A DNA stretch of 64,000 nucleotides, taken from positions 620,001 to 684,000 of the forward strand of contig NZ_VEHL01000001.1 of assembly GCF_007679965.1 (NCBI RefSeq), given 5' to 3'. A model generated the notes under the pieces. The model was not told where the DNA came from, did not search any database, and worked only from the letters and a program-made list of their open reading frames with translations. How positions within the stretch are numbered: position 1 is the first letter of the stretch; each line of letters opens with the position of its first letter. Both the position numbers and the translations under genes were made by a program. The stretch comes from Bordetella genomosp. 13. Its GTDB lineage: Bacteria; Pseudomonadota; Gammaproteobacteria; Burkholderiales; Burkholderiaceae_B. This document shows positions 56,116-64,000 of the stretch, in pieces.

Positions 56116-57591
56116 CTATAGGGGGTCCAGGGGGTAGATCGGGCGGCGCACGTGCCGGTATTGCACCTGTCCGTAGTCCGAGGTGGTCACGCCCATGCCG
56201 GTGCATTCGATGACTTCCGTGGCCATGTCGGCGAAGCCGGCGCGCCAGTGCACGCGGCTCTTCAATGCCACGTAGCGCTTCTGCAGCGGATCGATGCCGG
56301 CCGACAGCAGGCAGTTCACGTCGAAGGGCTCCTGGTGGCGCGACACGATCACGATCTCGACGCGGCCGGTATCCAGCACCACCGTCAGGCCGGTGTCGTT
56401 GCGCACGCCCCGGTACATCGGGCCGCGATTGAGATACACGCCGTCGAACACCAGCTTGACGCGGCCGGACACGGTCAGCGGACGGCTCTGCTGCCGCAGC
56501 GCGGGCATGGGCACCTTGCCGCCCAGCTCCAGGGTGATCGAGCGGCTGACGCCGGCGCCGGCCGCCAGCAGCGCGGCCTGGGGATCGCAGATGGCGTAGA
56601 ACGCCACGTTCTCCAGTTCCTGCCGCAGGATCTCCTCCAGCACCGCCGTGGTGTCCATGGTGCCGCCCGAGCCTGTGTTGTCGTAGTGGTCCAGCAGGAT
56701 CACCGGGCCTTCGGCCAGCGTCCTGGCGCGCGCGATGGCCGGGGCCAGCGGCTCGGAATGGAACACCCAGTCTTCCCGGTGCCGCCACGCGGTGTCCAGC
56801 AGTTCGTCGCGATGGCGCTCGGCCTCGGCCAGGTTGGCGTCCGTACAGACCACGGCGCTCAGCCCGGCCTCGCGGATGTCCGCATGGGGAAAGCCGACGA
56901 ACACCGAGGCGGCGATCACGCCCTGGGCTTCCAACTGCCTGCAGCGTTCCTGCAGCGACCGGTTCGGATCGGCGTGCGTGCCCTGGCGCATGATGTGCGG
57001 CAGCATGGGCTTGTTGCCCCAGGCCATCACCGGGCGGATCTCGCCCCGCAGCGTGCGGGCAATGGCATCAGCCGCGCGCACCGCGGCCTCGCGGATGTCC
57101 ACGTGCGGATAGGTGTGGAAGCCCGTGATGACCGTGGCGTGGCGCACGATCTCGTCGTACATGTTGGCGTGCATGTCCAGCGTCACGCCCACCGGCGTGT
57201 CCGGATCGATGTCGCGCAGCCGGGCCAGCAGCGTGCCTTCGGCGTCCTCGACGCCGTCGGCCACCATGGCGCCGTGCAGGTCCAGCAGAATGGCGTCGAA
57301 GCCGCCGCGCCGCACTTCGTCCAGCACCAGGCCGCACAGGCGTTCGTACGTGCCGCGGTCGGTGGGCGCGCTGGGCCAGGATTCGGCCGCCACCGGCACC
57401 ACGATCTCGGCGCCTTCGCGGCGGGCGATCTCGATGTAGCCGCCCAGCCCGCTGTCGGTGCCCTCGTAGGCGCGGATGGCGCGCTCGCCGGACAGAATCT
57501 CGGGATTGCCGCGGAAGAACCGGTCCAGCGGCGTGGGCACGGGCGAGAACGTGTTCGTCTCGTGCTTGATCATTGCCAACAGCCAACGCAT
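56116..57591 (-). CDS. M81-family metallopeptidase (MlrC-like)
   Basis: A 491-residue protein of the MlrC/DUF1485 family, named after the last step of microcystin breakdown. The start is MRWLLAMIKHETNTFSPVPT. LLDLHGAMVADGVEDAEG, LDMHANMYDEIV and DHYDNTGSGGTMDTTAVLE carry conserved His/Asp/Glu, consistent with a metal site. The C-terminal DUF region ends HVRRPIYPLDPL. The in vivo substrate is probably a small peptide or amide, unknown here. It is the last gene of the leftward ABC-transporter cluster, 87 bp after the ATPase fusion gene, with a perfect hairpin in the gap. Confidence 0.87.
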   Translation of the reverse strand: MRWLLAMIKHETNTFSPVPTPLDRFFRGNPEILSGERAIRAYEGTDSGLGGYIEIARREGAEIVVPVAAESWPSAPTDRGTYERLCGLVLDEVRRGGFDAILLDLHGAMVADGVEDAEGTLLARLRDIDPDTPVGVTLDMHANMYDEIVRHATVITGFHTYPHVDIREAAVRAADAIARTLRGEIRPVMAWGNKPMLPHIMRQGTHADPNRSLQERCRQLEAQGVIAASVFVGFPHADIREAGLSAVVCTDANLAEAERHRDELLDTAWRHREDWVFHSEPLAPAIARARTLAEGPVILLDHYDNTGSGGTMDTTAVLEEILRQELENVAFYAICDPQAALLAAGAGVSRSITLELGGKVPMPALRQQSRPLTVSGRVKLVFDGVYLNRGPMYRGVRNDTGLTVVLDTGRVEIVIVSRHQEPFDVNCLLSAGIDPLQKRYVALKSRVHWRAGFADMATEVIECTGMGVTTSDYGQVQYRHVRRPIYPLDPL

Positions 57592-57615
57592 CGCATGCTC
57601 CCTGTCGAATGACGT

Positions 57616-57639
57616 GCGGACGGGCAGGGGCCCGTCCGC
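57616..57639. repeat. Perfect 10-bp hairpin between ABC and MlrC genes
   Basis: GCGGACGGGC-AGGG-GCCCGTCCGC is a very stable hairpin without a U-run, in the 87-bp gap of one operon. It may protect an upstream mRNA end or cause partial termination. Confidence 0.6.
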
Positions 57640-57678
57640 GAGGCGCGGCGCCGCCGGCCGAGGACGATGCAGAGGTCC

Positions 57679-60354
57679 TCAGCCGGCGCGCAGCGGCCGG
57701 AAATTGCGGAAATCCCAATCGCGCCCTGGCGCGGCGTCCAGCAGGGCGCGGGTGTATTCGTGGCGGGGGGACACCAGCACCGTGCCGGCCGGACCGGTCT
57801 CGACGACGCGGCCATGCAGCATCACCGCGATGGTGTCGCACACCTGCGCCGCCACGCGCAGGTCGTGCGTGATGAACAATACGCTGATGCCGGTGCGCTG
57901 GCGGACCGCTTCCAGCAGATCCAGAACCTGCGCCTGCACCGAGACGTCCAGCGCGGACACGGCCTCGTCGGCCACCAGCACCTGCGGTTCCATCACCAGC
58001 GCGCGCGCGATGCACAGGCGCTGCCGCTGGCCGCCGGAGAACTGGTGCGGATAGCGGCGCATGGCGTCCGGGCCCATCCCCACCACGCCCAGCATGTCCG
58101 CCGCGCGCGACTGGGCCTGCCCGCGGGGCATGCCGAAATTCAGCAGGCCTTCGATCAGCGAGTCGCCCACCGTGCGGCGCGGGTTGAGCGAACGGTACGG
58201 ATCCTGGAACACGATCTGCACGCGCTTGCGCATGGGCCGCAGCGCCGCGCCGGACAGGCGGGCCAGGTCGACGCCGTCCATCAGCAGGCTGCCCTGCGTG
58301 GGTTCGATGAGGCGGGCGATGCAGCGCGCCACGGTGGACTTGCCCGAGCCGGACTCGCCCACCAGCCCGAGGATCTCGCCGTGGCGCAGCGTCAGGTCGA
58401 CGCCCTCGGCCGCGACCACGCCGCGCCGGCCAGGCGACAGCAGGCGCTGCGTGCGGTAGGTGCGGCCCAGGCCGCGCACCCGCAGCAGGGCATCGCCTTC
58501 CTGCAGTGGGGCGCGCGGCGCGGGCGCCAGGCCGGGTACGGAGGACAGCAGCCGGCGCGTGTAGTGATGGGACGGACGCGCCAGGATGTCGTCGCGCGAG
58601 CCCGTCTCGATCAGCCCGCCGCGGTTCATCACGACGATGCGGTCGGCGATCTCGGCCACCACGCCGAAGTCGTGCGTGATGAACAGCACCGCCGTGCCGT
58701 GCCTGCGCTGCAGCTCGCGGATCAGCGCCAGGATCTGCCGCTGCGTGGTCACGTCCAGCGCGGTGGTGGGCTCGTCGGCGATCAGCAGGGCGGGTTCCAG
58801 GATCAGCGCCATCGCGATGACGATGCGCTGGCGCTGGCCGCCCGACAGCTCGTGCGGATAGGCATCGTAGACGCGCTCGGGATCGGGCAGGTGCACCGCG
58901 CGGAACATCTCCAGCACGCGTGCGCGCCGCTGCGCACGCGGCATGCGGCGATGCAGGCGCAGCACTTCGTCGACCTGGCGGCCGACGCGGTGCACGGGAT
59001 TCAGCGCGGTCATGGGCTCCTGGAACACCATGGCCATGCGGGCGGCGCGCAACTGGCGCAGGCGCCGCGGGCGGGCCGACAGCAGGTTTTCGCCTTCCAG
59101 GAGGATGGCGCCGCCGGTCGCCGCCAGTGCGCCCCTGGTCAGCAGCCCCATCACGGCCAGCGCGGTGACGGACTTGCCCGAGCCGGATTCGCCGACCACG
59201 CAGACGGTCTCGCCCGCGTGCACGTCCAGACTCAAGCTGCGGACGACGTGCGGGGCGATGTTGCCAAGGGCGGCCATGCCGCTGTCCGCCGACCCACTGC
59301 CCGCCCCGCGCGCCGCGTCGCCGGAGGCAGCACGCGTGCCCATGCCGTCGATGCCGGCCGCCTGCACCGTCAGCCCCCGCAAGGACAGCACCGGAGCGCG
59401 CGGGTCGGCGGCGCCGTCGCCGCGGGCCGGCCGCGGTGCGCCCACGTGGCCGCGCATGCCGTGCCCCGCCGTGCCGCGCGGGTCGAAGGCGTCGCGCAGC
59501 GCATCGCCCAGGACGTTGATGCTGAGCACCGTCAGGGACAGGAACAGGCCGGGAAACAGGATCAGTCCCGGCAGAAGGCGGAAGAACACGCGCCCTTCGG
59601 ACATGATGTTGCCCCACGATGCGATCTCCGGCGGCACGCCCGCGCCCAGGAAGCCCAGAATGGCCTCCGTCAGCATGGCCGAGGCGAACACGTACGTGGC
59701 CTGCACCGTCAGCGGCGCCACCGTGCCGGGCAGCAGATGCCGCCACGCCAGCTGCGGCAGCGGCGTGCCCAGCGCCAGCGCGGCTTCCACGTAGGGCTCG
59801 CCGCGCACGCTCAGGATCTGGCCGCGCACCAGGCGCACGACGCGCGGAATCTCGGGCAGGGTGATCGCGAACAGCACCGTGCCCAGGCTGGCGCCGGATA
59901 CCGACACCAGCGCGATGGCCAGCAGGATGCCGGGAATGGCCATCAGCGCGTCCATCAGGCGCATGATGGGGCCGTCCAGCCAGCGGAACCAGCCGGCCAG
60001 CACGCCGAAGACCAGGCCGACGGCCGTGCTGCCCAGCGCCGCGCCCAGGCCGGCGGCCAGCGACACGCGCGCGCCGTAGGCCACACGCGACCACACGTCG
60101 CGGCCGAAGGCGTCGGTGCCGAACAGGAAATCGCCGAACGGCGGTTTCAGGCGCGAGCCCGGCGCGATGGCGGTGGGATCGACGGTGCCCAGCCACGGCG
60201 CGAACAGCGCCATCGACGCCATCGACGCCAGCACGGCCAGCGCCAGCAACACCGGCACGCTGCACAGTTCGCGACGCACGCGTTGCCATGCGCCGGCCTC
60301 GGGAGACATGTGCAGCGGCAGCACGGCGGCGGTGGAGTCGTCGGGTGGGGCCAT
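57679..60354 (-). CDS. Fused peptide-type ABC transporter permease and two ATPases
   Basis: An 891-residue fusion. Residues about 1-290 are a DppC-type permease (FLFGTDAFGRDVWSRVAYGA, then EASW motif PPEIASWGNIMSEGRVFF). About 310-570 is a DppD-type ATPase: Walker A VGESGSGKSVTAL, signature LSGGQRQRIVIAMAL, Walker B LLIADEPTTALD. About 590-880 is a DppF-type ATPase: VGESGSGKSTVAR, FSGGQRQRLCIARAL, VLVADEAVSALD. Both ATPases look intact. These are normally separate genes. The ATG at 60354 is 2 bp after the stop of the upstream permease. Substrates are probably di- or oligopeptides or related amides. Confidence 0.92.
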   Translation of the reverse strand: MAPPDDSTAAVLPLHMSPEAGAWQRVRRELCSVPVLLALAVLASMASMALFAPWLGTVDPTAIAPGSRLKPPFGDFLFGTDAFGRDVWSRVAYGARVSLAAGLGAALGSTAVGLVFGVLAGWFRWLDGPIMRLMDALMAIPGILLAIALVSVSGASLGTVLFAITLPEIPRVVRLVRGQILSVRGEPYVEAALALGTPLPQLAWRHLLPGTVAPLTVQATYVFASAMLTEAILGFLGAGVPPEIASWGNIMSEGRVFFRLLPGLILFPGLFLSLTVLSINVLGDALRDAFDPRGTAGHGMRGHVGAPRPARGDGAADPRAPVLSLRGLTVQAAGIDGMGTRAASGDAARGAGSGSADSGMAALGNIAPHVVRSLSLDVHAGETVCVVGESGSGKSVTALAVMGLLTRGALAATGGAILLEGENLLSARPRRLRQLRAARMAMVFQEPMTALNPVHRVGRQVDEVLRLHRRMPRAQRRARVLEMFRAVHLPDPERVYDAYPHELSGGQRQRIVIAMALILEPALLIADEPTTALDVTTQRQILALIRELQRRHGTAVLFITHDFGVVAEIADRIVVMNRGGLIETGSRDDILARPSHHYTRRLLSSVPGLAPAPRAPLQEGDALLRVRGLGRTYRTQRLLSPGRRGVVAAEGVDLTLRHGEILGLVGESGSGKSTVARCIARLIEPTQGSLLMDGVDLARLSGAALRPMRKRVQIVFQDPYRSLNPRRTVGDSLIEGLLNFGMPRGQAQSRAADMLGVVGMGPDAMRRYPHQFSGGQRQRLCIARALVMEPQVLVADEAVSALDVSVQAQVLDLLEAVRQRTGISVLFITHDLRVAAQVCDTIAVMLHGRVVETGPAGTVLVSPRHEYTRALLDAAPGRDWDFRNFRPLRAG

Positions 60355-60356
60355 CG

Positions 60357-61298
60357 TCAGTACCGGATGCGCGGATCGAACGCCGCGTAGGCGCAATCGA
60401 CCACGAGGTTGACCAGCACGTACAGCGCCGCGAAGAACAGCGTCAGCCCCTGGATGACGGGATAGTCGCGCGCCAGCACGGCCTCGACCACCAGGCGCCC
60501 CAGCCCGGGAATGTTGAAGACCGATTCGGTGACCACCACGCCGCTGATCAGCAGCGCCACGCCCAGGCCCACCACCGTGGCGATGGGCACGGCCGCGTTG
60601 CGCAGCGCATGGCCCAGCAGCACGCCGGTCTCGCCGCGGCCCTTAGCGCGCGCGGTGCGGATGTAGTCCTCGCCCAGGACCTCGATGAGGCTGATGCGCG
60701 TGATGCGCGCGATCAGCGCCACATATACCGTGGACAGCGCCAGCGCCGGCAGGATCAGGCGCTGCAGCCAGGGCCACAGCCCGCCGGACAGCGGCGCATA
60801 GCCCTGGATGGGCAGCCAGGCCAGCTTGATGGCGAACAGCCAGATCAGCGCATAGCCGGTGACGAACACGGGCACCGAGAAGCCCAGCACCGACACGCCC
60901 ATGACGACTCGGTCCAGCAGCCGGCCTTGCCGCCACGCGGCCAGCACGCCCAGCGGAATCGCCACGGCCAGCGTGAAGACCAGCGTCAGCGCCGCCAGGC
61001 CCAGCGTGGGCTCGAGCCTGCGGCCTATCAGCTGCGAGACCGGCGCGCCCGACATCAGCGACGCGCCGACGTCGCCTTGCAGCAGGTTGCCGCCCCACAG
61101 GAAGAATTGTTCGACCAGCGGCCGGTCCAGCCCCATCGCCTGGCGGATCTGCGCCACGCGTTCGGGCGTGGCGGCGTCGCCCGCCATGACCACCGCGGGA
61201 TCGCCGGGCGCCAGGCGCAGGATGGCGAACACCACCACGGCCACCAGCGCCAGCACGGGCAGGGTGGCCAGCAGCCGGCGCAGGATGAACAGCGGCAT
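60357..61298 (-). CDS. Peptide-type ABC transporter permease (DppB-like)
   Basis: A 313-residue inner-membrane permease with six helices: MPLFILRRLLATLPVLALVA start, LGLDRPLVEQFF-type loop and GDVGASLMSGAPVSQLIGRR. The EAA-like coupling loop is GEDYIRTARAKGRGETGVLL. It ends AYAAFDPRIRY, the typical DppB C-terminus. It pairs with the fused DppC-type half encoded 2 bp downstream to form the membrane pore. It follows the binding-protein gene after 21 bp. Confidence 0.94.
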   Translation of the reverse strand: MPLFILRRLLATLPVLALVAVVVFAILRLAPGDPAVVMAGDAATPERVAQIRQAMGLDRPLVEQFFLWGGNLLQGDVGASLMSGAPVSQLIGRRLEPTLGLAALTLVFTLAVAIPLGVLAAWRQGRLLDRVVMGVSVLGFSVPVFVTGYALIWLFAIKLAWLPIQGYAPLSGGLWPWLQRLILPALALSTVYVALIARITRISLIEVLGEDYIRTARAKGRGETGVLLGHALRNAAVPIATVVGLGVALLISGVVVTESVFNIPGLGRLVVEAVLARDYPVIQGLTLFFAALYVLVNLVVDCAYAAFDPRIRY

Positions 61299-61319
61299 GG
61301 CGGGGCGGGGCAGGGCGCG

Positions 61320-62888
61320 TCAGGGCGCCTTGCCGACGTTCCAGAAGACGAAGGCCGGCGCGCGCACCAGGCCACTGAGCTTGGTCGAATACACCGTGGG
61401 AACGGCCATCTGTCCCAGCGGCACGTACAGGCCCTCGTCGATGCCGATGCGCTGCAGCTCGTCGGCGATGCGCTTCTGCTCGGCCGGATCGACGCTCAGC
61501 GCGAAGCGGGTACGCAGCTCCTCGACCCGCGGCAGGTCGGGCCAGCCGAACCACGCGTTGTCGCCATTGGCCGCGGCCGGCGCCGAGCGCACCGGGTCCA
61601 TGATGTCGGTGGCGTACCAATTGGTGTTGTGGATGCTCCAGCCGCCCTGCGCCGCGGGGGCTTTGGAGGCCCGGCGCGTGGCCACGGTCTGCCAGTCCAT
61701 CGCGGCCAGGGTGACGTTGAAGCCCGCCGCGCGCAGCTGCTGGGCCATCACCACCGGCTGCGGGCTGAGCGTGCCCAGGTCGGTGGCCTGCATCATCAGC
61801 ACCGGCGTGTTGTCGTAGCCGGCTTCCTTCAGCAGGGCGCGGGCCTTCTCGGGATTCGCGCGCACCACCACGTCGCCGCCGGCATCGCTTTCATAGGGCA
61901 TGCCGCAGCCCCACAGCGACGCGCAGGTGCGCCAATACTTGGAATTGCCCACCAGCGCCTTCATCACGTCGTCCTGGCCGATGGCGTACATGGCGGCCTG
62001 GCGAATTCTCTTGTCGTCGAACGGCGGCTGCTTGAAGTTGAAGCGGTACATCACGTAATAGCTGACCGGGCTGACCGTCTCTTCCTTCAGGTCCGGATTG
62101 CCCTCGACCATGGGCAGCAGGTCGTACGGGAACTGCTCGACGAAATCGATCTCGCCGCCCAGCAGCGCGTTGGCCGCCGTCAGCGCATCGGGCATCACGT
62201 CCCACTCGACCTTGTCCACCCTGACCACCTTGCCGCCGGCCATGCCGCTGGGCGGTTCCTGGCGCGGCACGTAGTCGGCATTCTTCACGTACACGGTGCG
62301 CACGCCGGGATTGAACTCGGCCACCTTGAAGGGACCCGAGCCCGTCATGTCGGTGATGGGCTTGCCCAGCGGGGTTTCCGCGATGCGTTTTGGCATCATG
62401 AAGGCGGCCGTGCCGGTGGGCTTGGACAGGGCGCGCAACGCCAGGTCGGTGGGTTCCTTCATGACGATGCGCAACGTCCTGTCGTCCACCGCCTCGATGC
62501 GGTCCGTGAACTTCAGCAGCGTGCGGCCCATGCCGTCGCCGGACGCCCAGCGCTTGATGGACGCGACGCAGTCCTCGGCCGTGACGGGCGTGCCGTCGTG
62601 CCACTTCAGGCCGGGGCGCAGCGTCATGGTGTAGGTCTTGCGGTCTTCCGAGACCTCCCATTTCTGCAGCATCTGCGGCTGGATCCGGTTGTCCGCGTCC
62701 GTGGCCAGCAGCGTGTCGTAGATCATGTAGCCGTGCCACGTCGTGATGTAGGCCGTGGTGGCGTGCGGATCGGTCAGGCGCAGCGGCGAGTTCATCACGG
62801 CCTTGATGACCGACTCGGCGTGCGCGGCCCCCGTGGCGGCCAGCAGCGCGGCGCCTGCCAGCGCGAGCGTACGCAGGTGTTTCAGCAT
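61320..62888 (-). CDS. Peptide-type ABC transporter periplasmic binding protein (SBP family 5)
   Basis: A 522-residue family 5 extracellular binding protein. The signal peptide LKHLRTLALAGAALLAATGA ends at AHAESVIKA. Family features are TWHGYMIYDTLLATDADNRI, LRPGLKWHDGTPVTAEDCVA and GSGPFKVAEFNPG. It ends LSGLVRAPAFVFWNVGKAP. The ligand is not determined. The ATG at 62888 has AGGGA about 7 bp upstream and overlaps the stop of the aldehyde-dehydrogenase-like gene by 7 bp. It supplies the fused ABC transporter encoded downstream. Confidence 0.92.
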   Translation of the reverse strand: MLKHLRTLALAGAALLAATGAAHAESVIKAVMNSPLRLTDPHATTAYITTWHGYMIYDTLLATDADNRIQPQMLQKWEVSEDRKTYTMTLRPGLKWHDGTPVTAEDCVASIKRWASGDGMGRTLLKFTDRIEAVDDRTLRIVMKEPTDLALRALSKPTGTAAFMMPKRIAETPLGKPITDMTGSGPFKVAEFNPGVRTVYVKNADYVPRQEPPSGMAGGKVVRVDKVEWDVMPDALTAANALLGGEIDFVEQFPYDLLPMVEGNPDLKEETVSPVSYYVMYRFNFKQPPFDDKRIRQAAMYAIGQDDVMKALVGNSKYWRTCASLWGCGMPYESDAGGDVVVRANPEKARALLKEAGYDNTPVLMMQATDLGTLSPQPVVMAQQLRAAGFNVTLAAMDWQTVATRRASKAPAAQGGWSIHNTNWYATDIMDPVRSAPAAANGDNAWFGWPDLPRVEELRTRFALSVDPAEQKRIADELQRIGIDEGLYVPLGQMAVPTVYSTKLSGLVRAPAFVFWNVGKAP

Positions 62889-64000
62889 GGTGCGTTCCCT
62901 GTGTCGTGGGCGGCCGAGGCGCCGTGCGGCGAAGCATCGCCCCGCGATTCGTTGTCCGGTGCAGCGTCGCCCGGCCAGCGCTGCATGATGTTCTTGTCCT
63001 GCGTGAGAAACCGCATGCCGTCGTCGCCGTGCGAGCGGGCGCCGCCCAGCGTCGCGCCCCGCCATCCGCCGAACGCCTGCCAGGTCTGCGCCGCCGGCAC
63101 GGCCAGGTTGATGCCCACGGTGCCCGCCCGCACCGCCTGGCCGAAGACGTGCGCCGCCTGCGCGTCGGCGGTGAAGCACGACGCGGCGCCGGCCGACGCG
63201 TGGCCGTTGACCAGCGCGATGGCCGCCGCCAGGTCGGGCACGCGCAGGATGCTCAGCACCGGTCCGTAGATCTCTTCGCGGTAGATGTTCATGCGCGGCG
63301 TCACGTGGTCGAACAGCGTGCCTCCCAGGAAGAACCCGCGTTCGCGGCCAGGCACGGACAGGCCGCGCCCGTCCACCAGCAAGGTGGCGCCCGAGGCCTC
63401 GCCGTCTTCGATGTAGCGGACCACTTTCAGGCGATGCTGCGCCGTCGCCAGCGGCCCCAGCCGCGCGCCGTCGTTGGCGGGCAGATCGGCGGCTGGCGCG
63501 GCGGCCAGCGCACGCACGCGCGGCGCCAGGCGTTGCGCCAGCGCATCGCCGGCATCGCCCACCGCCACGGCCGCCGCGGTGGCCAAGCCGCGCAGGCTGG
63601 CGGCCCCGAAGGCCGCGTCCATCAGGGCATCGGCCGCCAGGTCCAGGTCGGCATCGGGCAGGACCACGAGATGATGCTTCGCGCTGCCCAGCGCCTGCAC
63701 GCGCTTGCCGTGCCGCGTGCCTTCCGCGAGGACGTCCTGCGCCGCCGGCGCCGTGCCCCGGAAGGCCACCGCCGCGATGCCGCGGTGGGCGATCAATGCA
63801 TCCGCGGCCTGCTTGTCGCCATACAGCACGTTGAAGGCGCCGTCCGGCAGGCCGGCCTGCCGCAGCAGCCTAGCCAGCCGCAACGGAGCCGAGGGCGTGC
63901 GCTGCGAGGGCTTGAGCACGACGGTGTTGCCGCAGGCCAGCGCCAGGGCGAACATCGCGCAAGGGGCCAGCAGCGGCAGGCTGGACGGCGTGATGCCCAG
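62882..64000 (-). CDS. Aldehyde dehydrogenase (MmsA-like) homologue lacking catalytic Cys, truncated by window edge
   Basis: Reads leftward from beyond base 64000; about 372 C-terminal codons are visible. It matches methylmalonate-semialdehyde dehydrogenase type ALDHs: GNTVVLKPSQRTPSAPLRLA, GKRVQALGSAKHHLVVLPDA, REEIYGPVLSILRV, FGGWRGATLGG and ending FLTQDKNIMQRWP plus a short tail. The active-site segment, usually GERCMA in this family, reads SLRGLA, with Gly (codon 63587-63589) in place of the nucleophilic Cys. ALDH activity is therefore unlikely. Its stop overlaps the binding-protein start, so it heads or belongs to the ABC operon. Confidence 0.85.
   Translation of the reverse strand: MGITPSSLPLLAPCAMFALALACGNTVVLKPSQRTPSAPLRLARLLRQAGLPDGAFNVLYGDKQAADALIAHRGIAAVAFRGTAPAAQDVLAEGTRHGKRVQALGSAKHHLVVLPDADLDLAADALMDAAFGAASLRGLATAAAVAVGDAGDALAQRLAPRVRALAAAPAADLPANDGARLGPLATAQHRLKVVRYIEDGEASGATLLVDGRGLSVPGRERGFFLGGTLFDHVTPRMNIYREEIYGPVLSILRVPDLAAAIALVNGHASAGAASCFTADAQAAHVFGQAVRAGTVGINLAVPAAQTWQAFGGWRGATLGGARSHGDDGMRFLTQDKNIMQRWPGDAAPDNESRGDASPHGASAAHDTGNAPC

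Noticed and set aside
57667-60390. A 907-codon open frame antisense to the ABC fusion gene
   Set aside because: It is a low-complexity shadow of the fused transporter, which has intact Walker and signature motifs on the other strand.

Overview
The window is a high-GC (roughly two-thirds G+C) chromosomal segment. It reads as an Alcaligenaceae betaproteobacterium of the Bordetella/Achromobacter type. The clues are two orphan Bug-type tripartite-tricarboxylate receptors each beside a LysR gene, a short-form TrhO, a GufA-type ZIP transporter resembling the B. bronchiseptica one, a chromosomal class A beta-lactamase, and a betaproteobacterial-style type VI secretion (T6SS) cluster. No rRNA, tRNA, insertion sequence, prophage or CRISPR array was seen. 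Genes are tightly packed, with many 4-bp overlaps and several GTG or TTG starts.

Layout. 1-11.5 kb is one end of a T6SS locus. An FHA protein (cut by the window edge) and a TssQ-like lipoprotein read left. Divergent from them are tssJ-tssK-tssL-tssM-tagF and a large protein with a kinase-like but catalytically degenerate N-terminus, a membrane segment and a PEGA-like C-terminus. The T6SS structural genes (tssA-H, hcp, vgrG) are not in the window and presumably lie to the left. 11.6-13.0 kb is a two-gene module matching the Kiwa anti-phage system (kwaA-kwaB), converging on the T6SS. 13.2-17.8 kb is a signalling group: an HTH-receiver regulator, a divergent PAS sensor kinase and a diguanylate cyclase. 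17.8-30.2 kb holds two META/HslJ lipoproteins, trhO, metG, apbC, tamA-tamB and dcd.

30.2-34.0 kb is a LysR-controlled cluster: DHDPS-family aldolase, Bug receptor and SDR dehydrogenase. 34.1-39.7 kb holds a VOC-VOC-GNAT operon, a hypothetical gene, a PLP basic amino acid decarboxylase and a class A beta-lactamase. Upstream of the beta-lactamase is a compact unit with a sigma70-like promoter, a 5' hairpin and an intrinsic terminator: a strong candidate for an unannotated small RNA of about 70 nt. 39.9-43.3 kb holds an EamA exporter with a divergent AraC regulator, then an HI0933-family flavoprotein. sodA (43.4 kb) and a ZIP metal transporter (48.0 kb) have nearly identical AT-rich promoters and are probably controlled by the same metal regulator. 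Between them lies a second LysR/Bug/enolase-superfamily catabolic cluster.

48.9-53.9 kb is the glycine cleavage operon gcvT-gcvH-gcvP behind a tandem glycine riboswitch. gcvT carries an in-frame 81-bp insertion with a strong palindrome. 54.0-56.0 kb encodes a DUF945-YbjN fusion. 56.1-64.0 kb is a leftward peptide-type ABC transporter operon: an aldehyde dehydrogenase homologue lacking its catalytic cysteine (cut by the right edge), a periplasmic binding protein, a permease, a permease-ATPase-ATPase fusion, and an MlrC/M81 peptidase.
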